A stretch of 64,000 nucleotides of DNA from Erysipelotrichaceae bacterium (GCA_018365815.1 JAGZJH010000003.1:1-64000); one strand, 5' to 3'. Counted from the first letter of the stretch, positions 41,657-50,618 are shown. The notes: generated by a model from the letters alone, not told the origin. Numbers and translations are program-made.

Positions 41657-43813
41657 ATGAAGTTTAAAAATCGACAATTAATAAAAAAATTAATTAAATT
41701 TGAAATAGGGTACCATTTATTAATTTGGATAGTGATTAGACCTATTTTAAATAAAGTATTCCAAATTTATTTAAACACTAATTCAGGTATCGCATTTAAT
41801 GAAAATATGTTATTCAATCTATTATCCATTCCTGGTATTTTAGTGACTTTATTTATTTTTATACTCATGACAATTACTATTTATTATGAGTTAAGTGTTG
41901 TCATTACAATGATTAATCGTACTAAAAATAATCAACCTATTTTACTTGGGCAATTATTACTTGAAAAAATCAGTGATTTGGATGTATTAAAACATCCAAG
42001 TACATTTTTATTAGCGTTTGTATTAGTATTCTTATTTCCTTTAGTTCATGTTGGTTATGTCAATAGTTTAATATTTAGATTAAGAATTCCTAATTTTATT
42101 ACCAGTGAATTAAAGTTAACGTTGATGGGGCAAATTGGATTAGTGCTATTATACGGTTTGATTGCTGTTTTGTTTTTAAGTGTTTGTTTAACACCTATTA
42201 TTATGGTCATTCAAAAAGAAAATTTTATCAAAGCAATAAAGACACAAAAACAATTAATTTTACAAGCGTCTCATAAAGTTAAAGGAATTATTTTAGTGAT
42301 AATGTCTCTGTGGTTTTTTTGTGAATGTTTATTTAAGCACTTCATTCCTCAAGCAGTGTTAAGAAATAGTGATTTTAATCGTTTTTTCTTTAAATATTTA
42401 GTCCGTTATCCTTCTTTTAGAGCTGAGTTATTAAGATATTTATCGGTAACTATTTTATCGATCGTGTTGATGTGTTTGTTTATTTATATCATTTTAAAAT
42501 ATGTTCCTATTAATAATAATCAAGTTTATAAAGCCTATAATTTTAAATTTTTTAATCAATTAAAAAGTCGAATGATTAGTGGATATGAAAAGTTAAGAGG
42601 TATTGCGTTGTATCAAAAACATTCTAAATTAGTTAAAAACAGTATCAAAGTAGTAAGTGTTTTATTTGTTTATTTATCCACTCATGATTTATTGTTAACT
42701 ATTTTATTAACGGTTGTTTTATTTTGGTATGCTTATTTTCCAAGGTTGGGGGATATTTTAATTTGTTTATTATTTGTTTATGTAATTAGTATTCAAACGA
42801 CTGATTTTATATCTACATTTTTTACGATTTTATTAATTGGACTGATGGTGTATATTGGAGTTTGTATATTTGAACCAACAGTGATTTCTAAAAAACAGTT
42901 TACATATTTATTTGATAAAACGATCTCGATAATTAAAAATTGGCGTTTTTATAAACGTTATCCTAAATTAGTGATTGGCTTTTTTATCTTTTTAGCGTTT
43001 GATGTTGTGATCATTTATTTTAATGAAGTTCCTTCTGTTCATCAACCTTATGTGATAGGCCATCGTGGTTCTTTTTATCAAGTTGAAAATTCTGTTGAGG
43101 CTATTTTATATGCTTCTAATCACAAAGCAGATATGATAGAAATAGATGTGATTTTATCTAGTGATAATGTCCCAATGGTGATTCATGATCAATCTTTACA
43201 ACGTTTAGCAAATCAAAATTTAAATGTTTCTGATTTAACTTATGAACAGTTAAAAACCATCATGATTACTCAAGATCAAATTACGACTTCAATACCTTCT
43301 TTAAAAGAAGTCATCGATGCTTTAAAGCAAAATGAAAGTGAGAGTATTTTATTAATTGAATTCAAAATGAGTGGTCAAAGAGGCATGGATTTAACTAGTC
43401 AAGTGATTGAAGTCGTAGAGGAAAGTGGTTATCAAAATAAGTGCGCATTTATGTCGCTTGATTATCAAATTACACAATATTTACAAGATAAAAAACCAGA
43501 ATGGTGGATTGGTTATTGTGTCTATGGTAGTGTGGGAAAGATGAATCAATTCAATTTATGGAAGATGAATATTGATTTTTTAGCCGTTGAGGAAAGTAAT
43601 GTGACTAATAATCTTATTCATCAAGCAAAGTTAGCCTCAGTGCCAATTTATGTATGGACAGTTGATCGTATAGAAACAATGAAACAGTATTTAAATATGG
43701 GGGTAGATGGAATTATTACTAACTATCCTCAAGAAGCACGAAAAATTGTAGATGAATATATTGAAGATCATCCTAGACAAACATTAATTCCGTTTAGACA
43801 ATATCCACAGTAA
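41657..43813 (+). CDS. Membrane-anchored glycerophosphodiester phosphodiesterase
   Basis: 718 residues. The first 450 or so form a multi-helix membrane domain of the kind found in Firmicute GDPD proteins. The C-terminal GDPD barrel starts near 464: YVIGHRGSFYQVENSVEAIL, MIEIDVILSSDNVPMVIHDQ, ILLIEFKM and WTVDRIETMKQYLNMGVDGIITNYP. The His-Arg-Gly, Glu-x-Asp and His-Asp residues of the metal-dependent active site are present. It may act on lipid head groups or teichoic-acid glycerophosphate. ATG 41657 follows AAGGAGGG. Confidence 0.88.
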   Translation: MKFKNRQLIKKLIKFEIGYHLLIWIVIRPILNKVFQIYLNTNSGIAFNENMLFNLLSIPGILVTLFIFILMTITIYYELSVVITMINRTKNNQPILLGQLLLEKISDLDVLKHPSTFLLAFVLVFLFPLVHVGYVNSLIFRLRIPNFITSELKLTLMGQIGLVLLYGLIAVLFLSVCLTPIIMVIQKENFIKAIKTQKQLILQASHKVKGIILVIMSLWFFCECLFKHFIPQAVLRNSDFNRFFFKYLVRYPSFRAELLRYLSVTILSIVLMCLFIYIILKYVPINNNQVYKAYNFKFFNQLKSRMISGYEKLRGIALYQKHSKLVKNSIKVVSVLFVYLSTHDLLLTILLTVVLFWYAYFPRLGDILICLLFVYVISIQTTDFISTFFTILLIGLMVYIGVCIFEPTVISKKQFTYLFDKTISIIKNWRFYKRYPKLVIGFFIFLAFDVVIIYFNEVPSVHQPYVIGHRGSFYQVENSVEAILYASNHKADMIEIDVILSSDNVPMVIHDQSLQRLANQNLNVSDLTYEQLKTIMITQDQITTSIPSLKEVIDALKQNESESILLIEFKMSGQRGMDLTSQVIEVVEESGYQNKCAFMSLDYQITQYLQDKKPEWWIGYCVYGSVGKMNQFNLWKMNIDFLAVEESNVTNNLIHQAKLASVPIYVWTVDRIETMKQYLNMGVDGIITNYPQEARKIVDEYIEDHPRQTLIPFRQYPQ

Positions 43814-43872
43814 AATGAGATGTTTTTGACAAAAATATGAAACAAATTTAGGATAAAAAGACGTTAAAAACG

Positions 43873-43927
43873 TGTTATACTATTAGTGTAGAAAAATAGC
43901 TTACTTGGAGCAGGAGCTATTTTTTTA
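43873..43927 (+). promoter_or_regulatory. Extended -10 promoter with terminator-like hairpin before the Tad-like operon
   Basis: TG-T-TATACT (43873-43881) is an extended -10 without a clear -35. About 13 bases on, AAATAGCT (43894-43901) pairs with AGCTATTT (43915-43922) around a loop containing GGAGCAGG, followed by Ts to 43927. Either this is a short attenuator leading the operon, or it is the terminator of the GDPD gene and the -10 is chance. Confidence 0.5.
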
Positions 43928-43940
43928 TTTTATTTAGGAG

Positions 43941-44627
43941 GTGAGTGGAGTTAAAAAGATAGTAGCAATATCTTTTGTTTTTTTAAGTGGTGTTTTATTA
44001 ATAGGTCCACATTCAAAAAAATCAGGTTGGCGACAAATTGATGACAAGATTTATTATTTTAATGAAGATAATCAAAAACAAACCGGTTGGTTAGTTTTAG
44101 AAACTGGAACTTATTTTTTAGATGATAAAGGGGCGTTGGTTTTAAATGATCAAGAAGTCAAAGTTAATTCAAAAGGGGAGTTAGTTTTAAAAAATGAGGA
44201 AAATATTACCTTAAATAACGATAATTCTTCTTTAAATAAAGGGGTTAGTAGTAGTGAGAAAGCTATAAATGAAAAAGAAAACTGGTGGATTAATTTATCT
44301 GATGAGCAGTTAAAAAAGACATTAATTGATAGTTTAGTATGGTTGAATGAAGTAGAAAATGAGTATTACTATGGGATAGAGAATTTAAGTTATGGTTGGA
44401 ATGAAGAGCATCAGTATTTTGGTGGGTTAATACTTCAAGAAAATCCTTATCATATTGAATTTTCTATCCCTTTTGAAAAATATACTTTAACGACTTTGCA
44501 AGATGTCAAGATGTGGTGGAATGCACCTGATTATAGTATGCAAGTTATTTTTGATGATTTAAAAATTGATCAAGGAAAAACATTAACATTTGAACAAAGA
44601 GTGAGTTTATGGGAGAGTATGATATGA
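43941..44627 (+). CDS. Exported protein with choline-binding-type repeats, Tad-like operon
   Basis: 228 residues. An N-terminal hydrophobic segment (KKIVAISFVFLSGVLLIG) is followed by repeats like choline/glucan-binding motifs: SGWRQIDDKIYYFNEDN, TGWLVLETGTYFLDDKG. The C-terminal 110 residues (ENWWINLSDEQLKKTLIDSL, YFGGLILQENPYHIEFSIP) are not recognised. The only in-frame start is GTG 43941, which overlaps the AGGAGG site, so initiation is odd. Its end overlaps the next gene (ATGA), making it the first gene of the Tad-like operon. Confidence 0.65.
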   Translation: MSGVKKIVAISFVFLSGVLLIGPHSKKSGWRQIDDKIYYFNEDNQKQTGWLVLETGTYFLDDKGALVLNDQEVKVNSKGELVLKNEENITLNNDNSSLNKGVSSSEKAINEKENWWINLSDEQLKKTLIDSLVWLNEVENEYYYGIENLSYGWNEEHQYFGGLILQENPYHIEFSIPFEKYTLTTLQDVKMWWNAPDYSMQVIFDDLKIDQGKTLTFEQRVSLWESMI

Positions 44628-46519
44628 AAGGAAAATGGGGGTTTTTATTTAGTTTAAGTTTGATGTTGTTTGTCTCGTTTTTATCTATTCAAAAAGCCTA
44701 TGCCGGTGGTGGAACGATTAATGGTGTCAATTGTAATTATGAGGTAAATTCAGTTATTTTAGATGGACACTATATTGATATTAAAGGGTGGTTGTATACT
44801 GTTGATGAAAGTAGTTTAACTCATAAATCTTTAGCACAGTCCGTTTCTAAAATTCAAGAAGAAGTAGCAACTAGTAAAACACATGGTTATGCATTAAAAG
44901 TCGGAGGAATCTATTATTTTGATATTGGTGATTATTATGTCGATCATACTTATCTTGCTTCTGTCGAGGGACAGTGGCAACGACCTTACCGTGATGTGGG
45001 ATTTCATTTTAGAATACCGGTTGAAGATTTAGTCAATTCTTCGTTGACACAGTTTAAATTAGAGATGCACTTTTACCAAAGTGGACGTGATTATTACAAA
45101 AACCTAGCGTATATTGCACCTACTCAATCGTATAGTAATGATTACTATACACTAAATTTTAACTCTAGTAGTCAAACGAGCAGTTTTTATCCTACCGGTA
45201 ATATGACATTTGTTCGTTCTGGTCCATCAAAAAGTGCAAGTCCTTTAAATTCTGAATATGGATTTGGAAGTATTTATAATTATAAATTATTTTTCACACG
45301 ATATAATGTTTATAGTTTGAATGATGGAAGTTATAGCGGAGTTAAGGTTTTAGATGAGAATTTTTGTTCATGGTATCAAATTCGATTTAGTGAAAGTGGA
45401 ACTAGTAGTGAAGGTAGAGCAAGAGTTCTTGCTAGTGGGAATGGGCGATATGGTTGGTTAAATGGTATTTTTTGTGAATATGCTACAGAAGATTTTACAT
45501 TTAGTGTAACCAGGCATCGTTCTACTTATCACTTTGATGCTAATGGTGGTATCAATGCTCCAAGTGATCAGTATAAGTATTATGGCAAGGATTTTACTTT
45601 TCCTTTACAACAACCCACTTATAAGGGGCATCAATTTATGGGGTGGTCAAGGTATAAAGAGACAGAGGCGATGTATCAACCTAATCAAACAGTTGGGGGA
45701 TTACCAGATGTGGATATGACATTTTATGCAATTTGGAAAAATGAAATGCCTATTATCACTGCCCCTATAACTACTGATGATAAAGAAGTGATGATTGAAA
45801 ACAATCGGATGATTATTCAATTAAATGATGTGTTTAACGCTAAAAGCTATGCCACAGCTAAAGATCAAGAAGATGGCGATTTGACTGATAAAATTGAAGT
45901 TATTCAAAATGAAGTGGTGTTAAATCAACAAAATGAAGCCATTAAATCAGGTCTTTATAAAGTGACTTATCAAGTGAAAGATAGCGGTGGAAATACCGTC
46001 ACTAAGACTATTGAAGTTTTAGTTAACGATCCACCGATTATTAATGCCAATCATCGCTATTTTTTTGTGGGAGAATTGATTGATGAAAGTATTTTGTTAA
46101 AGGATGTGGAAGCATTGGATAAGGAAGATGGTAATATTAGTCAAAAAGTTAAGGTGGATTATCATTTATTAAATTCACAAATCATAGGACAATATCCAGT
46201 GATTTATGAGGTTACTGATCAGTATCATAAAACCGTTCAAAAAAAGATTAATGTGAATATTGTTAGTGATCGATATGATACGAATCAATTAGGAGTGCGT
46301 TATATTAGTTTAGATTATATCAATACATTATCTAAAAATTCAAAATGGGTGGTTAATCCGTTTTTAAAACAAATGTTATTAGATACTTTACAAACAGAGG
46401 CGGATATAAGAAGTAATCATTATGTATTTAAATGGAATTATAAGCAAAATGAAGAGATGAAAAAACTAATAGAGAGAGAAGAATTTAATGATGTATTTTG
46501 GCAATATCAGGTAAAATAA
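44624..46519 (+). CDS. Large secreted protein with InlB-type and DUF5011-like domains
   Basis: 631 residues. A signal peptide ends near QKAYA-GGG (about residue 28). The N-terminal 270 residues are not recognised. A Listeria-Bacteroides (InlB B) repeat, FDANGGINAPSDQYKYYG...GHQFMGWSRYKE...TFYAIWK, spans about 299-374; two DUF5011-like domains follow (about 392-470 with AKDQEDGDLTDKIEV, about 478-546 with ALDKEDGNISQKVKV). No wall-sorting motif is visible, so it may be held by the fibre. Likely adhesin or tip protein of the Tad-like system. ATG 44624 overlaps the upstream stop, with GGGAGAG before it. Confidence 0.75.
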   Translation: MKGKWGFLFSLSLMLFVSFLSIQKAYAGGGTINGVNCNYEVNSVILDGHYIDIKGWLYTVDESSLTHKSLAQSVSKIQEEVATSKTHGYALKVGGIYYFDIGDYYVDHTYLASVEGQWQRPYRDVGFHFRIPVEDLVNSSLTQFKLEMHFYQSGRDYYKNLAYIAPTQSYSNDYYTLNFNSSSQTSSFYPTGNMTFVRSGPSKSASPLNSEYGFGSIYNYKLFFTRYNVYSLNDGSYSGVKVLDENFCSWYQIRFSESGTSSEGRARVLASGNGRYGWLNGIFCEYATEDFTFSVTRHRSTYHFDANGGINAPSDQYKYYGKDFTFPLQQPTYKGHQFMGWSRYKETEAMYQPNQTVGGLPDVDMTFYAIWKNEMPIITAPITTDDKEVMIENNRMIIQLNDVFNAKSYATAKDQEDGDLTDKIEVIQNEVVLNQQNEAIKSGLYKVTYQVKDSGGNTVTKTIEVLVNDPPIINANHRYFFVGELIDESILLKDVEALDKEDGNISQKVKVDYHLLNSQIIGQYPVIYEVTDQYHKTVQKKINVNIVSDRYDTNQLGVRYISLDYINTLSKNSKWVVNPFLKQMLLDTLQTEADIRSNHYVFKWNYKQNEEMKKLIEREEFNDVFWQYQVK

Positions 46520-46893
46520 TGAAACTTTCAATTAAATTTTCAATGATTTTTTTAAGTGTTTTTATCTTTGTATTGTGCATATTTGATATGAGTTTGATGT
46601 CTTATAAAATCCATGAAACCAATACGATTGTCAGTAACGCCTCATATCAGCCAATTCATCTTAACGCTAAACCTTATTCAAGTATTAAAAGTAATGAAGA
46701 ATTAATTAAGGAAGTAATTAAAAATGTTGTATTAAGTAAAGAAAGTGAGGGGGAAATTACTGTGGAAATTTTGACAGTCGATTTTGAAAATGGATTATTG
46801 GATTTAAGTATCTCACAAACTTATCAACATTTGAATGGAAAAGTTTCTTTAATTAAAGAAAGAAAAACAATAATTTTAGAGGAGGAAATTTAG
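46519..46893 (+). CDS. TadE-like pseudopilin, Tad-like operon
   Basis: 124 residues. A leaderless hydrophobic N-terminus (MKLSIKFSMIFLSVFIFVL, about 1-28) precedes an extracellular region with alternating strands (SEGEITVEILTVDFENG, LDLSISQTYQHLNG). The plan, one N-terminal helix and a small beta domain, is that of TadE/TadF minor pilins, and the first residues match the five other small proteins in this operon. The start overlaps the preceding stop (TAATG). Role inferred from context. Confidence 0.65.
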   Translation: MKLSIKFSMIFLSVFIFVLCIFDMSLMSYKIHETNTIVSNASYQPIHLNAKPYSSIKSNEELIKEVIKNVVLSKESEGEITVEILTVDFENGLLDLSISQTYQHLNGKVSLIKERKTIILEEEI

Positions 46894-46895
46894 TT

Positions 46896-47075
46896 ATGGA
46901 TTTTTCGTTAAAGCAGGCTTTGAGTGTCGTGGTTGTTATAGCGTGTGCAGCACTGGTCGTTATAGCTGCTGTTACAATTACAAATACAAATAATAGCAGT
47001 GCATCATCAGCACAACAGCAAATGTGGGATAATGCAACTGACTTAATTGATCAGAAAGAATATGAAGTGGTTTAA
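46896..47075 (+). CDS. Flp-like candidate major pilin (59 aa)
   Basis: 59 residues: MDFSLKQALSVVVVIAC, a hydrophobic helix up to about residue 28 rich in Val/Ala, then a Ser/Asn/Gln-rich tail ending QMWDNATDLIDQ...EYEVV. Size and plan are those of mature Flp pilins, but there is no Gly-ended leader, so no prepilin peptidase site. It has the best ribosome binding site of the operon's small genes (GAGGAGG), as expected for the most abundant subunit. Its 3' end overlaps the ATPase gene by 14 bases. Codons are unusually GC-rich for this window. Confidence 0.7.
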   Translation: MDFSLKQALSVVVVIACAALVVIAAVTITNTNNSSASSAQQQMWDNATDLIDQKEYEVV

Positions 47076-48204
47076 AAAAGAAGTGGAATCAGATATTTTT
47101 GATTCCACTTTAACTGTTCAAGAACCTATCGCAAGTTATGAAGCAATGTCTGATGTTTTAGAGGATATTCATTCACAAGATTTTTTTGGAAAATTACAAC
47201 CCTTGATTGATGATATTGAAATTACTGATATTAATTGTAATAGCCATTCAACTTGGGTTAATCATATCCATAAAGGGCGATATGAAATTAAAAATATCGT
47301 AATGGATAATGATGATTTAGAAAAGTTGGCTTATAAGATTTCTAATGTGGAAAATCAACAGTTTAATGTGGTTTCACCGATATTAGAAGCTGATTTTAAT
47401 GATTTAAGATTGCAATTTACACATTCTTCGTTTTCAACCAGTGGTACGTCGATGTCGATTCGTAAAACACCTTGTATTGTAAGAATGAGTGAAACTAAAA
47501 TGGAAAGTCAAGAATATTGTCCTAAAGTGGTGATTGATTTTTTTAAATGTAGTATCCGTTCACATTTGAATTTCTTTATTATTGGTATGACAGGTGATGG
47601 TAAAACCGAACTCGCTAAATTTTTAGCGTCATATATTCCCGAGCATGAGCGAATTATTACGATTGAAGATACTAGTGAATTACATTTAAGCCAGTTGTAT
47701 CCTTATAAAGATATAGTCGAATTAAAAGTCAATGATAGGGTGGATTATAATCAATCGATTAAAAGTTGTATGCGTATGTTGCCTAATTGGATTTTATTAT
47801 CTGAAGCAAGAAGTTATGAGGTTAAGGAATTACTTAAATCAATCTCTACCGGTGCTCATATCATTACCACACTTCATACAGATCAAGTATTTAATATTCC
47901 TAAACGTATTTTAAATATGCTTGAAGGAAATGAACTAAGTAATGATAAAATTGAAAATATGATTTACCAATCGATTGATATTGGTGTGCGAGTAAAAGCA
48001 GATGTTACAGACTCAAAAACATATCGTTATATTTCGCAAATTGGTTTATTTTGGTTGGATCAAGACAATAAGCGTCATTTTTGTTTAATCTATGAAGTCG
48101 TTAAACGTAATGGGGCTTATTTTGTTTCTTATCATTCGTTACCACTATGGTTAAAACAGCGTTTTAGTGAGTATAGTATTGAATTAGAGTGGAAGGAGGG
48201 TTAA
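47062..48204 (+). CDS. tadA: TadA/VirB11-type secretion ATPase
   Basis: 380 residues. Walker A GMTGDGKTE (near 174), the Asp box TIEDTSELHLSQL, Walker B-like WILLSEARSYEVKELLKSI and the His box HIITTLHTDQ are in the right order; the N-terminal part (FGKLQPLIDDIEITDINCNS) is the TadA N-domain. It would power pilus assembly from the cytoplasm. It is shorter than many TadA proteins and the WILLSEAR motif replaces the usual (I)LGE-R Walker B with Ser. ATG 47062 (MKWFKKE) is preferred; TTG 47047 is possible. Confidence 0.88.
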   Translation: MKWFKKEVESDIFDSTLTVQEPIASYEAMSDVLEDIHSQDFFGKLQPLIDDIEITDINCNSHSTWVNHIHKGRYEIKNIVMDNDDLEKLAYKISNVENQQFNVVSPILEADFNDLRLQFTHSSFSTSGTSMSIRKTPCIVRMSETKMESQEYCPKVVIDFFKCSIRSHLNFFIIGMTGDGKTELAKFLASYIPEHERIITIEDTSELHLSQLYPYKDIVELKVNDRVDYNQSIKSCMRMLPNWILLSEARSYEVKELLKSISTGAHIITTLHTDQVFNIPKRILNMLEGNELSNDKIENMIYQSIDIGVRVKADVTDSKTYRYISQIGLFWLDQDNKRHFCLIYEVVKRNGAYFVSYHSLPLWLKQRFSEYSIELEWKEG

Positions 48205-48205
48205 T

Positions 48206-48970
48206 GTGTTTTTTAATAAGTTGAGATTTTCAGTTGAGAAAATGGGTTTTCAATATTCAATATTTGAGTATTTAAAATCATTATTGTTTTATAATTTTAT
48301 TTTAATCATTGTTGCTTATTTCCATAAATTACAGTGGCAATTTATTATATTGTTAGTTCTCAGCATTATCGTATTACTTCCTTTTATTATATATGCACAG
48401 TTTAAATATGTTTATGAATTTAATCGCTTTAATGATTTGTGTTTATATTTAAAACAAATGATTATTCAATACAAAACTCATCATAAAATTAATGTTGCTT
48501 TAGAAAAAACACTTGATGCATATGATCATCAAAGTCAGATGGTTAAGTCTATTTTAAATGCTAGTAAAGCCATTCAAAATGGTCAGTCTTATCAAGAGGC
48601 TTTAAAACAAATTGAACGAAGGTTTCCTAATCGTTATATTCAAAAAGTACATTCATATTTAATTTTAGGAGAGCAAATCGGTGGTGAACACGTTTATCGT
48701 GCATTAAATAATATTGACTATGAATCATGGCAAAATGATATTTTAGGATTTCAAAAACAAAAAAATACTGTTCGTAAAACAAACATTTACTTTACAGTAT
48801 TAAGTGTGACGATTTCTTTATTTTGTGTAATGTTCTTTCCACAAGATTTAATGGAAGGTTTATTTACAAATCTTAATTTTCAAATTTTAACGTGGCTTTA
48901 TTTTGAAATATTAATCATTTCTCATGTATTAGTGACTTCTGGATTAAGTGGAAAATGGGGTGATGAATAA
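48206..48970 (+). CDS. TadB-like membrane platform protein
   Basis: 254 residues with paired N-terminal membrane segments (about 27-66), a cytoplasmic four-helix T2SSF-like domain (NRFNDLCLYLKQMIIQYKTH...ALKQIERRFPNRYIQKVHSYLILGEQIGG) and two C-terminal membrane segments. This is the TadB layout. GTG 48206 follows GAAGGAGGG; the stop overlaps the next gene (TAATG). It would form the inner-membrane platform with the TadC-like protein. Confidence 0.78.
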   Translation: MFFNKLRFSVEKMGFQYSIFEYLKSLLFYNFILIIVAYFHKLQWQFIILLVLSIIVLLPFIIYAQFKYVYEFNRFNDLCLYLKQMIIQYKTHHKINVALEKTLDAYDHQSQMVKSILNASKAIQNGQSYQEALKQIERRFPNRYIQKVHSYLILGEQIGGEHVYRALNNIDYESWQNDILGFQKQKNTVRKTNIYFTVLSVTISLFCVMFFPQDLMEGLFTNLNFQILTWLYFEILIISHVLVTSGLSGKWGDE

Positions 48971-49659
48971 TGCTGAATGAAAAAGATTTGAAGATAAAAT
49001 TAGAAAATAATCAAAAAAATATTCAATTATTTACTTACTATCGTTTGGGGTTAATTGTGATGACTTGTTTATTATTAGGGGGAAGTTTAGTTTTAATTCC
49101 GAGTTTTAAAACAAATTCACCTATTTTTGTATTAAGTTTAATTGCTTTTTTAATTTTGTATAAAATTCCTTATTGGTGGATTAGTGCTAAAATTAATCAA
49201 CAGGCAAAACAAGTTTATAACGATTTTCCATTATGGGTATCTTCATTAGAGGTATTAATTGTTTCTCATACCGTAGTCAATACTCTTAAAATGTCATTAT
49301 CCACTTGCCCAAAGTCAATTTATGTAGATTTAGAAAAATTAGTAGCAATTTTAGAGGAAAATCCAACAGATAAAAGTTGTTATGCTAATTTTTTAAGTCG
49401 TTATAATTTTAATGATGTTAAAGAGATGATGATGGATTTGTATCAATTTAATTTTTTAAATAAAGATTTAATGATTGAAGAATTTAAACACTTGAATATT
49501 CGATTAAATAAAATGGAAAACGTTAGCCGCTCACAAAAACAAAATCAACAGATTTTTTTAATCGGTGCTTTAAATTCTATTCCATTATTTTTACTGAGTA
49601 TTTATATTTTGCTGATTGCTAATATGCTTTCGTCATCATTAATGGGAAATATTTCATGA
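48970..49659 (+). CDS. TadC-like membrane platform protein
   Basis: 229 residues: two membrane segments (about 27-65), a cytoplasmic helical part starting NQQAKQVYNDFPLWVSSLEVLIVSHTV and a C-terminal membrane helix. VYNDFPLWVSSLEVLI matches the TadC/T2SSF start (DFPlfl..L..ll). Shorter than typical TadC (about 300). It overlaps its neighbours by one and four bases. Confidence 0.72.
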   Translation: MLNEKDLKIKLENNQKNIQLFTYYRLGLIVMTCLLLGGSLVLIPSFKTNSPIFVLSLIAFLILYKIPYWWISAKINQQAKQVYNDFPLWVSSLEVLIVSHTVVNTLKMSLSTCPKSIYVDLEKLVAILEENPTDKSCYANFLSRYNFNDVKEMMMDLYQFNFLNKDLMIEEFKHLNIRLNKMENVSRSQKQNQQIFLIGALNSIPLFLLSIYILLIANMLSSSLMGNIS

Positions 49660-49763
49660 AATTAGCACTTGAACAAAGTATTTCTTTAATTGTTAATTTA
49701 ATTATTCATAGTGGGTTAATTGGGATTATGATGAATATTTTTATGAACATTCATCGTTTTTAA
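49656..49763 (+). CDS. Micro-pilin-like membrane peptide (35 aa)
   Basis: 35 residues: MKLALEQSISLIVNLII, then HSGLIGIMMNIFMNIHRF. One hydrophobic helix makes up most of it. It starts within the TadC-like stop (ATGA), so translation is coupled. The first nine residues match the operon's other small proteins, which supports it being a real gene despite its size. Confidence 0.6.
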   Translation: MKLALEQSISLIVNLIIHSGLIGIMMNIFMNIHRF

Positions 49764-49765
49764 AT

Positions 49766-49894
49766 ATGGATTTTTCATTTGAAGAAGCAATTGATTTATT
49801 GATTGCTTTAGTGGTTTCTACTTTATTTTTAGGAAGTATTTCTTTTTATATGTATCATCAAGTCTTTAGTTTGATGTTTGAAAGGATTTTATAA
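49766..49894 (+). CDS. Micro-pilin-like membrane peptide (42 aa)
   Basis: 42 residues: MDFSFEEAIDLLIALVV, a hydrophobic helix and a short tail YMYHQVFSLMFERIL. It starts two bases after the previous stop, and its own stop overlaps the next start (TAATG). It has the same N-terminal motif as the 59-residue Flp-like protein (MDFSLKQALS). Confidence 0.6.
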   Translation: MDFSFEEAIDLLIALVVSTLFLGSISFYMYHQVFSLMFERIL

Positions 49895-50280
49895 TGGATA
49901 TTAGTCTAAAATTTGCGATATCTTTGTTGGTTTATCTAATGTTAACGTCTATTGTTTTAAACCAACTTAATGATTTAGTGAAAAGTTATCAGCAAAAACC
50001 ATTATTATTACCTAGTATACAGATTAATACGAATGAACAAATCGAAAGTTTACCTCGTCCTAGTATAGAAGTAGAAGCAATTAAACTCACTTTAAATCAA
50101 ACTTATAATTTATTAGATTATGTTAAGGCAAGTGATCTAAGCGATGGCGATATTAGTAAAAAAGTAAAAGTATATAATAATATTGAGATTGATAAGCGTG
50201 GAATTTATAAAGCACGATTTGTGGTAGAGAATTCTAATCATATGGTAACTGAAAAAATAGTTAAAGTGAGGGTGGATTAG
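49894..50280 (+). CDS. Pilin-like protein with DUF5011-like domain
   Basis: 128 residues. MDISLKFAISLLVYLML and one membrane helix are followed by a DUF5011/Ig-like domain (about 55-128: LLDYVKASDLSDGDISKKVKV...GIYKARFVVENSNH). The same module occurs in the surface proteins at 40323 and 44624. AAAGG precedes the start. This may be a minor pilin that displays or docks the surface proteins. Confidence 0.7.
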   Translation: MDISLKFAISLLVYLMLTSIVLNQLNDLVKSYQQKPLLLPSIQINTNEQIESLPRPSIEVEAIKLTLNQTYNLLDYVKASDLSDGDISKKVKVYNNIEIDKRGIYKARFVVENSNHMVTEKIVKVRVD

Positions 50281-50618
50281 TGAAAATATCAGTAGAGTGG
50301 GTTATTGATAGTTTATTAGTAACTTTTTTAATTATTATTGTTTTTGGAGTATTGAATATCACGGCTAAGATTAAACAAGCATATAGTTATCATCATTATA
50401 TGATTGCTCAAATTGAAGCAAGTCATTTTAATGAAAATGTAACACAACAATTATTATCAGAGTCTCCTTATATACATCAAATTAAAGATTGCAGTATTTC
50501 AACTGAGGATCAATTATATGTAGAAGAAATGATTTATCAAGTCACTACCACTTATAAAATCTCTTTACCGATGATTGGTTATACAACTGAAAATACAATT
50601 ATTGGCTATGCACGGTAA
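50280..50618 (+). CDS. TadE-like pseudopilin, last gene of the Tad-like operon
   Basis: 112 residues: MKISVEWVIDSLLVTFLI, a membrane helix, then an extracellular part (QAYSYHHYMIAQIEASHFNE...CSISTEDQLYVEEMIYQVTTTY). The EASHFN segment after the helix recalls TadE proteins. GTG 50280 overlaps the preceding TAG. No clear terminator follows; the next gene has its own AGGGA site 40 bases further on. Confidence 0.65.
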   Translation: MKISVEWVIDSLLVTFLIIIVFGVLNITAKIKQAYSYHHYMIAQIEASHFNENVTQQLLSESPYIHQIKDCSISTEDQLYVEEMIYQVTTTYKISLPMIGYTTENTIIGYAR

